Shown here: one piece after another, positions 1 through 7,362 of the stretch
Numbering within the stretch: position 1 is the stretch's first letter
Layout: each line of letters starts with the position of its first letter
Assembly: GCA_934718065.1 (NCBI GenBank)
Contig: CAKUZR010000002.1
Location: 62,001-126,000, forward strand
Length of the DNA stretch: 64,000 bases
Reading direction: 5' to 3'
Source: an uncultured Treponema sp.
GTDB lineage: Bacteria; Spirochaetota; Spirochaetia; Treponematales; Treponemataceae
Notes under the pieces: generated by a model
Database searches by the model: none
Told to the model about the DNA's origin: nothing
The model's input: the letters and a program-made list of their open reading frames with translations, nothing else
Translations under genes and position numbers: made by a program

Positions 1-1032
1 GGAATATACATTTGTGGTTACGGTGGCTTTCAGCATTCCTGGCAAATCTGTGTTTATTCCTGTGTCAAGGACTGCCGGAATTACAGTTCCTTTCCATAAT
101 GTGAATTCGCTGTTCCACTGGTACTGGCCGCCATTTCCTCTGTCCTTGTTCATAAAGGATTCCTTGCCGCTCTGGTCGTTCTGAAGCGTGTAGTTGTTTC
201 CGCCCTGCGAGGCAAGATATGCTCCGATGTTTGACTGAAGGCTTGCCGGCGTGTAGTTTCCGCTTCCGTATTTCTGCGCCATGTAGCTTGAAATTCCGCT
301 GCTTCCGCTGTTTGCGTAGTTTTGGTTTTGTCCGGAATTTCCTGCGAAGCTGAATGATGAGCCTGAATAAGTGTCAATCGGAATTCTCTGCATTGCTTTC
401 TGAAGCTCGTTTCTGTTTGTGTTCTGCGGATAGTTTGAGCTTGTGTTTCCGGTGTTCTGCACCGGCCCCATCTGTGAAGGAACTGGAACCGGCGCGTTTC
501 CGTTGTTGTCCAGGCTGGAAATGCTTGTGTTTTCACTGTCAAGGTTTTCAAGGTAGGTTTGCGTCTTGCCGCGGTTGTTTGTGCCGTCGGAAGGCTTTTC
601 CTTGTCATCTGAAAGCTCCTCTTCCTCGTATTCGTCCGGAATGAACACTTTTCCGGCTTTGTCCAGCTCGTTGTTCTGCGCGGCCTTGCGTTTTGTGATG
701 TTTGGAAGAATAAAGACGCAGAAAAACATAAAAAGAATAAAGATGCTTCCAACTGCGATAAAAAGCATATTCCTGTTCAAAAATGACGCTTTGTTTTCTT
801 CCGGGCTGCCCTTTTCTGTTTCTGAGGCTTTTAGAATATCGTTTCTGTCATCGTCATCGGATTCGTTCTGTTCACCGGATTCTTCCGTTTCAGAATTTTC
901 CTCTGCATTCTCCGGATTTTCAGTTTCCTCCGCTTCCTCTGAATCTTCCGGAATCAGGCTGTCATTGTCTTCATATAAATCATTATCAAAATCATCTTCT
1001 GTGACTTCTCTGTATTCTTTTTCTTCGTCCAT
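1..1032 (-). CDS. virB10: VirB10/TrbI-type T4SS protein, C-terminus beyond window
   Basis: This is the inner-membrane to outer-membrane bridging subunit of a conjugative type IV secretion system. The frame is open to the left edge, so only 344 residues are visible and the C-terminal beta-barrel domain is mostly missing. Visible parts are a very acidic cytoplasmic N-terminus (about 1-80), one membrane helix (about 89-111), a Gln/Asn/Ser/Gly-rich periplasmic linker (about 150-290) and the start of the conserved domain (LWKGTVIPAVLDTGIN, about 310-330), which is typical of VirB10/TrbI. The ATG at 1032 is preceded by GGAGAAG six bases upstream. It follows virB9 by 30 bases in the same direction. 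Membership of the family is based on the conserved segment, topology and neighbours. Confidence 0.85.
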   Translation of the reverse strand, partial: MDEEKEYREVTEDDFDNDLYEDNDSLIPEDSEEAEETENPENAEENSETEESGEQNESDDDDRNDILKASETEKGSPEENKASFLNRNMLFIAVGSIFILFMFFCVFILPNITKRKAAQNNELDKAGKVFIPDEYEEEELSDDKEKPSDGTNNRGKTQTYLENLDSENTSISSLDNNGNAPVPVPSQMGPVQNTGNTSSNYPQNTNRNELQKAMQRIPIDTYSGSSFSFAGNSGQNQNYANSGSSGISSYMAQKYGSGNYTPASLQSNIGAYLASQGGNNYTLQNDQSGKESFMNKDRGNGGQYQWNSEFTLWKGTVIPAVLDTGINTDLPGMLKATVTTNVYS

Positions 1033-1062
1033 TATTCTTCTCCAGGCAATTCAAAGATAAAA

Positions 1063-2055
1063 TTATTTTTTCGACTTTTTCTTTATGACTGTCACTTTTT
1101 GCTTTCCGCTTCTCAGTGTGACTTTTTCAATAAGCTCGTTTATCACGATTATGTTCTTGCGGACTTCCTTGTTCACTATTTCCCGGTTTTTCTTGAATAT
1201 TGTCGGGATTGTCATATTCAGGCTTTTCTTGTCCAGGACAATGTAGGTTTTCTGGCCGTCGTCGTAGACAAGAACCGGAAGCCATGCGGGCTTGCTGCTT
1301 ATTGAATGGCGGATTTTATAGTCAAAAGAAAGGTTCTCCGCGTTCATTCCGGAAAATTCCTCTACAAGTTTTTTGTCGTTCTCCCATTTTGTGAAGGCGC
1401 TTCTTGTGTCCTCGTAGTTTGGATATACCCAGCTTGCAAAAGGCATATAGTGGTCTTTGTAGCTTTTCAGCTCTATCATGTAGATTCTTCTGTCGGTCAG
1501 AAGCGTGAGCGTTGATGTAAGTCCTGAATAGTCGGGCTTGAGCATAAGAAATGTTGTGTCAAGGCCGTTTACAATTCCCTGGCCGTAGCTTAACCGCCAT
1601 ACGTCAGTTTCGCTAAGATACGGAGATTCCTTCAGAATTTCGCCCGGCTCAAGCTGGATTACTGTTGTATGGAATGTCTGGCAATGCAGCTGATATACGT
1701 GTCCTTTTCTGAAATACCATGCTTTCAGCCTGTTCTGTTCCGGAGAATATTTTGGCAGTTCTGTAACGTCTTTCAAGTGCTGAATCAAAGCCTCCCCGCC
1801 TTCAAGGACTTTTTCATCCGCCGGCTTTCCGTAGATTGTTTCAGGAGCTTCAAGGAAAACAACTGCGCTTTCAACGTCATTTTCCTTCATTTTCTGGTAG
1901 GTCAGATATTCATCGTCTGAAAGTTCGCCATCCTCTTCAAGCTGTTTGTCCTTTGCCGCCTCAAATGAATTTGTCCTGTTTTTTTCTACGTCTACTGTCA
2001 TGCAGCCTGTAAGAAAGATTGCGGCGAGCGCAATGGCAAAAATTGATTTTTTCAT
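1063..2055 (-). CDS. virB9: VirB9/TrbG-type T4SS lipoprotein
   Basis: Periplasmic/outer-membrane core component of the conjugation channel, expected to pair with VirB10 and VirB7-like partners. The 330-residue product starts with a lipoprotein signal peptide (MKKSIFAIALAAIFLTGC, Cys18). The C-terminal part shows the VirB9/TrbG segment with AWLPVLVYDDGQKTYI at about residues 255-270, matching the usual pattern of a Phe/Tyr-Asp-Asp-Gly-x-x-Thr-Tyr strand. Here the lipobox makes the protein self-anchoring, as in TrbG-like versions that need no separate VirB7. GGAG lies eight bases before the ATG. It sits between virB8 and virB10 in the canonical order. Confidence 0.85.
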   Translation of the reverse strand: MKKSIFAIALAAIFLTGCMTVDVEKNRTNSFEAAKDKQLEEDGELSDDEYLTYQKMKENDVESAVVFLEAPETIYGKPADEKVLEGGEALIQHLKDVTELPKYSPEQNRLKAWYFRKGHVYQLHCQTFHTTVIQLEPGEILKESPYLSETDVWRLSYGQGIVNGLDTTFLMLKPDYSGLTSTLTLLTDRRIYMIELKSYKDHYMPFASWVYPNYEDTRSAFTKWENDKKLVEEFSGMNAENLSFDYKIRHSISSKPAWLPVLVYDDGQKTYIVLDKKSLNMTIPTIFKKNREIVNKEVRKNIIVINELIEKVTLRSGKQKVTVIKKKSKK

Positions 2056-2069
2056 AGGTTTTTCTCCAT

Positions 2070-2735
2070 TTATTTTTTTATTTCCTTGAATTCAAAATCT
2101 GTTATGTAGATTCCAAGCGGATTCAAAATCATGTCGTCTTTTGCCGGCTCCAGAAGCTTTATGCTCAGTATTCCACGGAATCTTCGTCTGTTTACGCGGC
2201 TTGCGCTTTTGTCCTTGTCGCTTATGATAAAATCCGCCTGGTAGCTTGATTCTGTGAGCTTCAGTACGCTTTCTATGTCAATTGTCCTGAACACTTTTCC
2301 AACGTTTTTCAGCGGATTGTCTTCTTTCAGCAGGTTTGAAAGTTTTTCCGCCGTGGCTGAATCCACCGAGGCGTAGCAGTCGCGCAGGTTTTTCTTCAGG
2401 ACTGCCGCGTCGCCTGGAATTTCATAGAAGTTTGAAACAAATTTTCTTATCTGGTACTCAATTGCAACAGCCGGAACTTTAAGCCCCTGGTAGTTCAGCC
2501 GGGAGATATTTCCAACATATTTTGCCTCGCCCCAGTCGCTTACCGTTATTACAAGCGGAACTTGCTTCGGAAGGTTCACTGCATAAAAGCAGATTAAAAG
2601 CGCGGTTATGAATCCGGCGCAGCTTGTCCACGCGAAGATTCTGAATTTTTTCTCACGGAGCGCGTCTTTTTGAACAAATTCTTCATATATTTCCAGCGGA
2701 CTTTTTGTTTCTTTTTCAAAAATCTGTTTCTTCAT
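2070..2735 (-). CDS. virB8: VirB8/TrbF-type T4SS protein
   Basis: Bitopic inner-membrane assembly factor of the type IV secretion channel. A cytoplasmic N-terminal segment is followed by one transmembrane helix (about residues 37-58) and a periplasmic NTF2-like domain of about 150 residues, the usual VirB8/TrbF layout. The frame is open 15 bases further upstream, but AAGGA lies five bases before the ATG at 2735 and that start avoids overlap with the ssb stop at 2744, so I place the start at 2735. It is followed by virB9 after 14 bases. Assignment rests on topology, size and the position next to virB9 and virB10. Confidence 0.8.
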   Translation of the reverse strand: MKKQIFEKETKSPLEIYEEFVQKDALREKKFRIFAWTSCAGFITALLICFYAVNLPKQVPLVITVSDWGEAKYVGNISRLNYQGLKVPAVAIEYQIRKFVSNFYEIPGDAAVLKKNLRDCYASVDSATAEKLSNLLKEDNPLKNVGKVFRTIDIESVLKLTESSYQADFIISDKDKSASRVNRRRFRGILSIKLLEPAKDDMILNPLGIYITDFEFKEIKK

Positions 2736-2743
2736 ATTTTTCC

Positions 2744-3250
2744 TTACCAAATGTCGCCGTCATAAGAAAGTGTGTTGTCAATGTTCTGGTTTTCCAGCGG
2801 CGGAACTGTGCTTTCTGCTGATTGAACTGTGTTTTCTGCCGGAGGCTCGTTTTTCGGGTTATGGCTTTCCGGCTGGGCTGAAAAAACTGCCGGCGGAATG
2901 TTTTCTTCCGCTGGATGCGCTTTCGGCTGGCCAAGAAGCACAAGGTTTTCAACGCAGAAAACTGTCCTGTACTGTTTTTTTCCTGTCTGGTCATTCCATG
3001 AATCCTGCTCGATAAAGCCTTCAACGCCAACTCTTGTTCCTTTTGCAAGAATTTTGCACAGTCCGCTTGCCCGGTTTCCATAAATTGTAAGATAGAAAAA
3101 GCTTGCTTTCTGAACCCACTGGCCGTTGTTTTTTCTGTCGCGGTTCACTGCCAGGCAGAATGAAAGCGTGGCTGTTCCGTTTTTTGTTGAGGAATATTTT
3201 GCGTCGTCCGCAACTCGTCCTGTAAATGAAAAATGGTTTATATCTGTCAT
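2744..3250 (-). CDS. ssb: Single-stranded DNA-binding protein
   Basis: An OB-fold ssDNA-binding protein of 168 residues, likely coating transferred or replicating element DNA. Residues 1-105 match the SSB core, with NHFSFTGRVADDAKY at the start, FCLAVNRDRK and FFYLTIYGNRA in the middle. A Pro/Gln/Glu-rich linker leads to an acidic end (DGDIW), comparable to the SSB tip that recruits partner proteins, although the usual final Phe is replaced by Trp. The open frame extends 30 codons upstream, but AGGAG eight bases before the ATG at 3250 marks the real start. An ssb inside a T4SS operon is common in conjugative elements. Confidence 0.9.
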   Translation of the reverse strand: MTDINHFSFTGRVADDAKYSSTKNGTATLSFCLAVNRDRKNNGQWVQKASFFYLTIYGNRASGLCKILAKGTRVGVEGFIEQDSWNDQTGKKQYRTVFCVENLVLLGQPKAHPAEENIPPAVFSAQPESHNPKNEPPAENTVQSAESTVPPLENQNIDNTLSYDGDIW

Positions 3251-3273
3251 GAAAAATTCTCCTGCTGAGCCGA

Positions 3274-3289
3274 GGCTTTTTTTTAAGCC
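3274..3289 (-). promoter_or_regulatory. Small hairpin just upstream of ssb
   Basis: GGCTT and AAGCC flank a short A/T run, giving a five-base-pair stem less than 25 bases before the ssb start. It could affect ssb translation or be a weak pause site. No function is shown by the sequence alone. Confidence 0.3.
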
Positions 3290-3302
3290 GCGAATCCTTG
3301 AA

Positions 3303-3347
3303 CCAAAAAGTGCGGTGCGCCTCTTGTGGTGCTTCTGCACTTTTTGG
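3303..3347. repeat. Inverted repeat between virB2 and ssb, possible bidirectional terminator
   Basis: Two perfect 11-base arms (CCAAAAAGTGC and GCACTTTTTGG) are separated by 23 bases. A-run, stem and T-run on both strands fit a bidirectional terminator or attenuator between virB2 and the rest of the T4SS block. The inner arm sequence AAAAGTGC/GCACTTTT is the same as the ends of the palindromes found twice inside parA, so this may belong to the same palindrome family rather than be only a terminator. Confidence 0.5.
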
Positions 3348-3371
3348 CTGTTTTTGTTTTTTCCGGAAAGC

Positions 3372-3725
3372 CTAGTTGAAACTTCCTACTGTAACTCCGT
3401 CATAAATCCATGTTACAAGGCTTACCGAGCCAAGAATTCCCGCGATGCCGAAGAATACCGGAACCAGCGTTGAAACAATTCCGTCCTGGCCTTTAAGCTT
3501 TCCCCATGCGATTCCGCCGAAACATCCGGCAAGCATGATTGCAAGAGCCGCTTTAAGTCCTGTTGATGTAAGCACTGTAAGCAGCTTGTTTCCTACGCTG
3601 TCGAAAACGCCAAGGTCGCTTTCCGCAAATGTCTGTGCGACTGCCAGAAGCGAAAATAAAACCATTGCCACAAGATTTTTGTTCTGTCTAAAGAACTTTG
3701 AAAGTTTTTCCAATTTTTTCTGCAT
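3372..3725 (-). CDS. virB2: VirB2/TrbC-type pilin
   Basis: Major subunit of the conjugative pilus. The 117-residue precursor has a long basic N-terminus, a signal-peptide-like hydrophobic stretch ending AVAQTFAES (cleavage near residue 35), then two hydrophobic helices (about 55-80 and 88-110) joined by a short positively charged loop (GKLKGQDG). This is the standard VirB2/TrbC form. The frame opens four codons earlier at 3737, only three bases after the virB11 stop, but GGAG lies seven bases before the ATG at 3725, so I prefer the shorter form. It directly follows virB11. Confidence 0.8.
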   Translation of the reverse strand: MQKKLEKLSKFFRQNKNLVAMVLFSLLAVAQTFAESDLGVFDSVGNKLLTVLTSTGLKAALAIMLAGCFGGIAWGKLKGQDGIVSTLVPVFFGIAGILGSVSLVTWIYDGVTVGSFN

Positions 3726-3740
3726 TTTTTTCTCCATTTT

Positions 3741-4709
3741 TTATAAAAGATTGTTCGCGGCGAGCTCAGAAATAAATGAATCCGTTTCTTCCTTTACATT
3801 CATTATTTCGTCTACGTGCACACCGTTTTTGTCGCGCTTCAGATGAACCACAAACTGAATTACTTCGCTCAGATGGTTTGCTGTTTCCGGATCATCTTTC
3901 TGCAGCATGCCTTTAATTCGCATCAAGGTTGAAGCTCCGTTTATCGCATGGAACGTGCTTACTCCGCCATGCGGAGTTGTACGCCACGCATCAATAAGTT
4001 CCCGCATTACATTTGCCCTTCGCACCTCCCCGAAAATTACTCTTTGCGGCGTGAATCTTAATGATTCCTCTACTGCTTTCCACGCAAACTCCTTTGGCAC
4101 GCAAAGCATTGTTTTCATTCTTGCCTTGCACTGAAGCTCCGGCGTGTCCTCGACAATGTAAAAATTGTCGTCCGGTGTAATTTCCGTCATTTTCTGCAAT
4201 ATTGCGTTTGTCAATGTTGTTTTTCCGCATCCTGTTGAACCGGAAACAATTATGTTTTTGTTTTCCTGTATTGCCTCCATAATCTGCTTGTATTCGCCTT
4301 CTGTCATTTGTCCGTGCGCAAGATATTCTTCAAGCGTGTAGACGTTTGCCGGCGGTTTTCGGATTTGAATTTCACTGCGGTGAGTTACTTTCATAAGTCC
4401 TGTCAGCCGGGCGTTGTATTTCGGGATTGTTGTTTCAAGGACAGGAAAACCTGAAAGAGTGTCCAGGTTTATATCATGGATTGCGGCGGCGGCTTTAATA
4501 ATCCGTTCCGTCATAAAATCCGGAAGATACTTGCCTGTGAATTCTTTTCCACGGTCAAACCTTGTTACAATTATTTCTCCTGAATCTACAACCGCTATGT
4601 CTGTTACAGTCGGTTCTTCAAGATACGGAACAATTTCCTTCATATCATCTGAAAGAAGATTGTCCAGCATCCGCTTTTTTTTCAGTTCCTCTGCATTCTC
4701 CTGTTCCAT
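3741..4709 (-). CDS. virB11: VirB11/TrbB-type secretion ATPase
   Basis: Hexameric traffic ATPase that energises pilus assembly and DNA transfer at the cytoplasmic face. Of 322 residues, about 30-120 form the N-terminal domain and about 150-300 the RecA-like domain. Visible motifs are Walker A GSTGCGKTT (157-165), an Asp-box segment FYIVEDTPELQ, and FGEVRRANVMRELIDAW followed by TPHGGVSTFHA, which hold the Walker B-like and His-box regions. Length fits the family. It starts three bases after the stop of the ribbon-helix-helix gene, so the two are probably co-translated. virB2 follows at once. Confidence 0.92.
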   Translation of the reverse strand: MEQENAEELKKKRMLDNLLSDDMKEIVPYLEEPTVTDIAVVDSGEIIVTRFDRGKEFTGKYLPDFMTERIIKAAAAIHDINLDTLSGFPVLETTIPKYNARLTGLMKVTHRSEIQIRKPPANVYTLEEYLAHGQMTEGEYKQIMEAIQENKNIIVSGSTGCGKTTLTNAILQKMTEITPDDNFYIVEDTPELQCKARMKTMLCVPKEFAWKAVEESLRFTPQRVIFGEVRRANVMRELIDAWRTTPHGGVSTFHAINGASTLMRIKGMLQKDDPETANHLSEVIQFVVHLKRDKNGVHVDEIMNVKEETDSFISELAANNLL

Positions 4710-4712
4710 TGG

Positions 4713-5165
4713 CTATGATTTTTTCTCCGGTTCCTGCGGATTCTGCTTTTCTGTCATGAAATCCGCGAAAATCTGCTCAAACAAAGCCTTGTATTCCTTG
4801 TTTTCCTGCTTGTACATTTCAATGAATTTGTTCCGCCGCGCCTCTCCTTTTCCAAAGGCAAGAGTTTTTGCTCCGCCGTCCGGAAGCGCGTCAAAGTCAG
4901 CTCCTGAAAGGGTGAAATAATATTTCAGCCAGTACACAAAAAGGTTCGAGAATATTTTTATTTCCCTTCTTACGCCGAAAAGCTCGCTCCTGAAATTTCC
5001 TATTGCCGAGACAAGCTCGTTCTGAATTTCAAGGTCGCTTCCAAGCTGTTTTTCCACGCAGCTCCGGATGAATTCGCTTTCTGTTGTGTGTTTTGCCGCG
5101 CATCTTGCCTTGATTTCCTCGTAAAGCTCGCTTTTGAAACGGATTGAAAGTCTTTTTTCAGTCAT
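4713..5165 (-). CDS. Ribbon-helix-helix protein, possible relaxosome accessory factor
   Basis: A 150-residue protein whose first 45 residues (MTEKRLSIRFKSELYEEIKAR and TESEFIRSCVEKQL) look like a ribbon-helix-helix DNA-binding domain: a basic beta strand and two helices. The rest is helical and contains no motif I recognise. RHH proteins of this size upstream of T4SS genes are often MobC-like or TraY-like factors that bind near oriT, or element repressors; which of these applies cannot be decided here. The start codon overlaps the end of the upstream gene by eight bases, implying translational coupling. Confidence 0.6.
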   Translation of the reverse strand: MTEKRLSIRFKSELYEEIKARCAAKHTTESEFIRSCVEKQLGSDLEIQNELVSAIGNFRSELFGVRREIKIFSNLFVYWLKYYFTLSGADFDALPDGGAKTLAFGKGEARRNKFIEMYKQENKEYKALFEQIFADFMTEKQNPQEPEKKS

Positions 5166-5661
5166 TGTTTTCTTCCTCCTGCATTGAATATTTTCTTGCG
5201 TTTTTCAGCATTCCGTCCGCCTTGATGTTCGCGTCGCGGACAATCTTTTCTGCTTTCAGCTTCGCCTCCTGGACTGGTTTTGCCGCAAGTGTCTCAATTG
5301 TCTTGTGCAGATACCTGTTCATCACGTTGTCTACAAAAATGTTGTAAAGTCCGCAGGTTGTAAAAACTCCGGCGAAAAACATTCCGGCACCGAAAGTTAT
5401 TATTTTCAGCTTTGTGCGTATTGAAATTTCAGAGATTGCGTAGACTGCCTGGCTTGACATGAGCTTGATTTTCTGGACTTTTGTCTCAAGATTTTCAACA
5501 AGGATGTCAAGCGAATATTCTATGCTTCTGGATGTCCGTTCCGCGTTTCTGTTCATTTGCGCCAGCTTTTCAGAGTATTTTTTTTCCTGTTTTTCCGGCT
5601 CCGGATTTTTTTCCAGCGTTTCCGGCGGATAATTTTCCTGTATTCTTGCAATGTCTTTCAT
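5158..5661 (-). CDS. Predicted membrane protein of conjugative element, function unknown
   Basis: I do not recognise this 167-residue protein. It has a charged N-terminal half with predicted coiled-coil character (about 25-75), one clear transmembrane helix (FGAGMFFAGVFTTCGLYNIFV, about 90-112) and a charged C-terminal helix. A one-helix protein between a replication-type gene and T4SS genes may be a channel accessory or membrane tether, but that is only inference from position. It begins four bases after the stop of the initiator-like gene and overlaps the next gene by eight bases. Confidence 0.55.
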   Translation of the reverse strand: MKDIARIQENYPPETLEKNPEPEKQEKKYSEKLAQMNRNAERTSRSIEYSLDILVENLETKVQKIKLMSSQAVYAISEISIRTKLKIITFGAGMFFAGVFTTCGLYNIFVDNVMNRYLHKTIETLAAKPVQEAKLKAEKIVRDANIKADGMLKNARKYSMQEEENND

Positions 5662-5664
5662 GTT

Positions 5665-6777
5665 TTAGATAACTCCGTATTTCTTGTAGATTTTGGCTTT
5701 TTCTGTTGTCCATGCGGAAATATGGCTTTTCTTCAGCATTTCAATGATTTCCTTGTTCATGCTGCTTTTTTTGTCGTTCGGAAGCTGATATATTTTTTTG
5801 TGGAAACTGATTTTTTCCGGGTTTTCACGCTCGTTGTACTGAAGTCCGCATACCGGGCAGTCGCCGTAAAGCAGGTGTTCCGCGCCGCAGCACTTGCACT
5901 TTGTCTTAGGCGCGATTTTTTTCTCGCTGTCGTTGTCATGCTTCTGCTTTTCCTGTGTTTTTTCAAACTGGAACACGGAAATATTGGTTTCGCTTAGAAT
6001 TGTCTTGAAAAAATATCCTGGAAAATTGGAAACCGGCTTTTTTTGCAGATGATTATAGGTCCAGGAAATATATTCATTCGCCTCGAGCTGTCTTTGTGCG
6101 CATAGTTCCGAAAGGTTCGGAATAAAATTGTTCGAGAAAAGCCCTGTGTTTCCAAAAAGTTTTTTCAAAATTTCAGAAATTTGCTTCTGTCTTTCTGTCT
6201 GCTTTGCTTTTTCATCCAGATTTTCCGGAGAATTTGCTTTTTCAGGCAGATTTTCAGGCTTTTCAGTTTCTTCAGGCTTCTTGTTTTCTGGAATTTCATT
6301 TTCAGATTCAGAAGATAGAGTTTTAAATTTATTTAAAGAATTCTTATTGGGTAAACTTTGTTTAATGCCCCCATTAAACTCTGTTGAACGGTCTATTAAA
6401 CTTTGTTTAACACTTTCTTTTTGTATCGTATTAAACTTTGTTGAATGGTCTTCCGCCGGACACTGCTGTTTCTCTTCTTCAGAACCGTTTTCCCTGGATT
6501 TTGATGTGAAGTAATGGCACAGATGCGTTCCGTTAGGCTGTTCTTCAACTATTTTTATAATCAGGCCTTTTTCAATGAGAGACTTTAAATTTTTCAGAAC
6601 TCCTTGCTTTGTGGAGTTTGTCCATTCTGCAAGATAGCCAAGCCCGCCGTGGTAGTCGCTTCTTCCGTCCTGGGAAAATCCATGGATTACCGCGTAAATA
6701 AGAAGGTCGTTTCCTTTTAAATCAAGCTCGTTTATCATCCACCCTGAAATATGAATAAAGTTGTCGTCTTTTATCAT
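5665..6777 (-). CDS. Replication-initiator-like winged-helix protein with zinc-ribbon motif
   Basis: A 370-residue protein. Residues 1-90 resemble the winged-helix N-terminus of plasmid/phage replication organisers: a MIxxxxFIxIxGWM start, GNDLLIYAVIHGFSQDG, then a helix-turn-helix with GYLAEWTNSTKQGVLKNLKS. Residues about 100-210 are low-complexity (Ser, Lys, Glu, Pro). About 210-280 form a DnaD-like or primosomal helical region, and about 292-315 carry CxxC-x(10)-CxxC, a zinc ribbon. The central low-complexity part is encoded by an iteron-like array, as in lambda gene O. GGGGAGG before the ATG lies in the end of the upstream nuclease gene. I infer a Rep function; a transcription regulator is the alternative. 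Confidence 0.65.
   Translation of the reverse strand: MIKDDNFIHISGWMINELDLKGNDLLIYAVIHGFSQDGRSDYHGGLGYLAEWTNSTKQGVLKNLKSLIEKGLIIKIVEEQPNGTHLCHYFTSKSRENGSEEEKQQCPAEDHSTKFNTIQKESVKQSLIDRSTEFNGGIKQSLPNKNSLNKFKTLSSESENEIPENKKPEETEKPENLPEKANSPENLDEKAKQTERQKQISEILKKLFGNTGLFSNNFIPNLSELCAQRQLEANEYISWTYNHLQKKPVSNFPGYFFKTILSETNISVFQFEKTQEKQKHDNDSEKKIAPKTKCKCCGAEHLLYGDCPVCGLQYNERENPEKISFHKKIYQLPNDKKSSMNKEIIEMLKKSHISAWTTEKAKIYKKYGVI
6313..6350. other. AT-rich stretch beside iterons, candidate DNA-unwinding element
   Basis: A run composed almost only of A and T (including TTTTAAATTTATTTAAAG) sits immediately downstream, in gene direction, of the four iteron-like repeats. The same order (iterons, then AT-rich unwinding region) is known for the lambda origin inside gene O. 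Function is inferred from composition and position. Confidence 0.4.
6352..6450. repeat. Four iteron-like repeats inside the initiator-like gene
   Basis: Four copies of TAAACTTTGTTKAAY, two of them extended by GGTC, start at 6352, 6375, 6397 and 6432. The first three starts are 23 and 22 bases apart, close to two helical turns, the fourth 35 bases away. All four are in the same orientation. Copies differ at few positions: one has CTCTG instead of CTTTG. This is the layout of a Rep-binding iteron array. The repeats are coding, giving the peptides STKFN, VKQSLIDRSTEFN and IKQSLP. Confidence 0.6.
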
Positions 6778-6778
6778 C

Positions 6779-7348
6779 TTACATTCCTCCCCAAAGCCCT
6801 TTTTTGGACTGGATGGCCTGGACTTCCGCCGCGGCGAATTCTTTCATGAGTTTTTCGTTGAACAGGAACGCGCTGTAATAGCGTCCGCATCCGTCTTCAA
6901 TAAGATTCTTGTTAAGCATTGTTGCATTGCAGAGCCATACATAAGCCAGAAGACGGCCGTATTTGTCCCTGGCGGCGCTTACGTCGTCCAGCTGAATTTT
7001 CACTTCTTCCCTGTAATAGCGGTTTGTGTACAGATATGCTTCCTGCGCAAAATATTCGGCTTCCGCATCCTTGTGAAGATTAAGCTCCGGAGTGTTCACG
7101 CCGATAAGCCGGACTGTCTCATTTTTTGAGCATATTTCAGGGCGGTTTCCGGCAAACTGAATTTTTACGGTGTCGCCGTCAACGACCGCTGTTATTTTTG
7201 CAGGGTAAAAATATTCAGTCCTGCTATGCGCTTCTGTTTTTTGTCCGTTGCCTTCTTCGCAGCCGGAAAGGTTTATTGTGCATGCCAGAACCAGAAGAAG
7301 CAGAAATGCGGTCAGAAAGCAGTACGATATTACATCTGTCTTTTTCAT
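6779..7348 (-). CDS. Secreted SNase-like (thermonuclease-family) lipoprotein
   Basis: Calcium-dependent nuclease of the staphylococcal nuclease family, exported to the envelope. The 189-residue product has an N-terminal hydrophobic signal with lipobox LSGC (Cys at about 30), then an OB-fold with VVDGDTVKI (metal-binding Asp), VRLIGVNTPE (catalytic Arg and Glu) and DKYGRLLAYVW (second catalytic Arg). All key residues are present. SNase-like proteins are frequent in conjugative operons, possibly clearing DNA during entry or degrading competitor DNA. The stop is one base before the next start, and 14 bases separate it from the polyvalent gene upstream. Confidence 0.88.
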   Translation of the reverse strand: MKKTDVISYCFLTAFLLLLVLACTINLSGCEEGNGQKTEAHSRTEYFYPAKITAVVDGDTVKIQFAGNRPEICSKNETVRLIGVNTPELNLHKDAEAEYFAQEAYLYTNRYYREEVKIQLDDVSAARDKYGRLLAYVWLCNATMLNKNLIEDGCGRYYSAFLFNEKLMKEFAAAEVQAIQSKKGLWGGM

Positions 7349-7362
7349 AATTTTCTCCTTTT

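Noticed and set aside
150-1060. Open frames at 150-752 (minus) and 354-1060 (plus)
   Set aside because: They are shadows of the truncated virB10 gene, which has a good ribosome-binding site, a membrane helix and the VirB10 motif.
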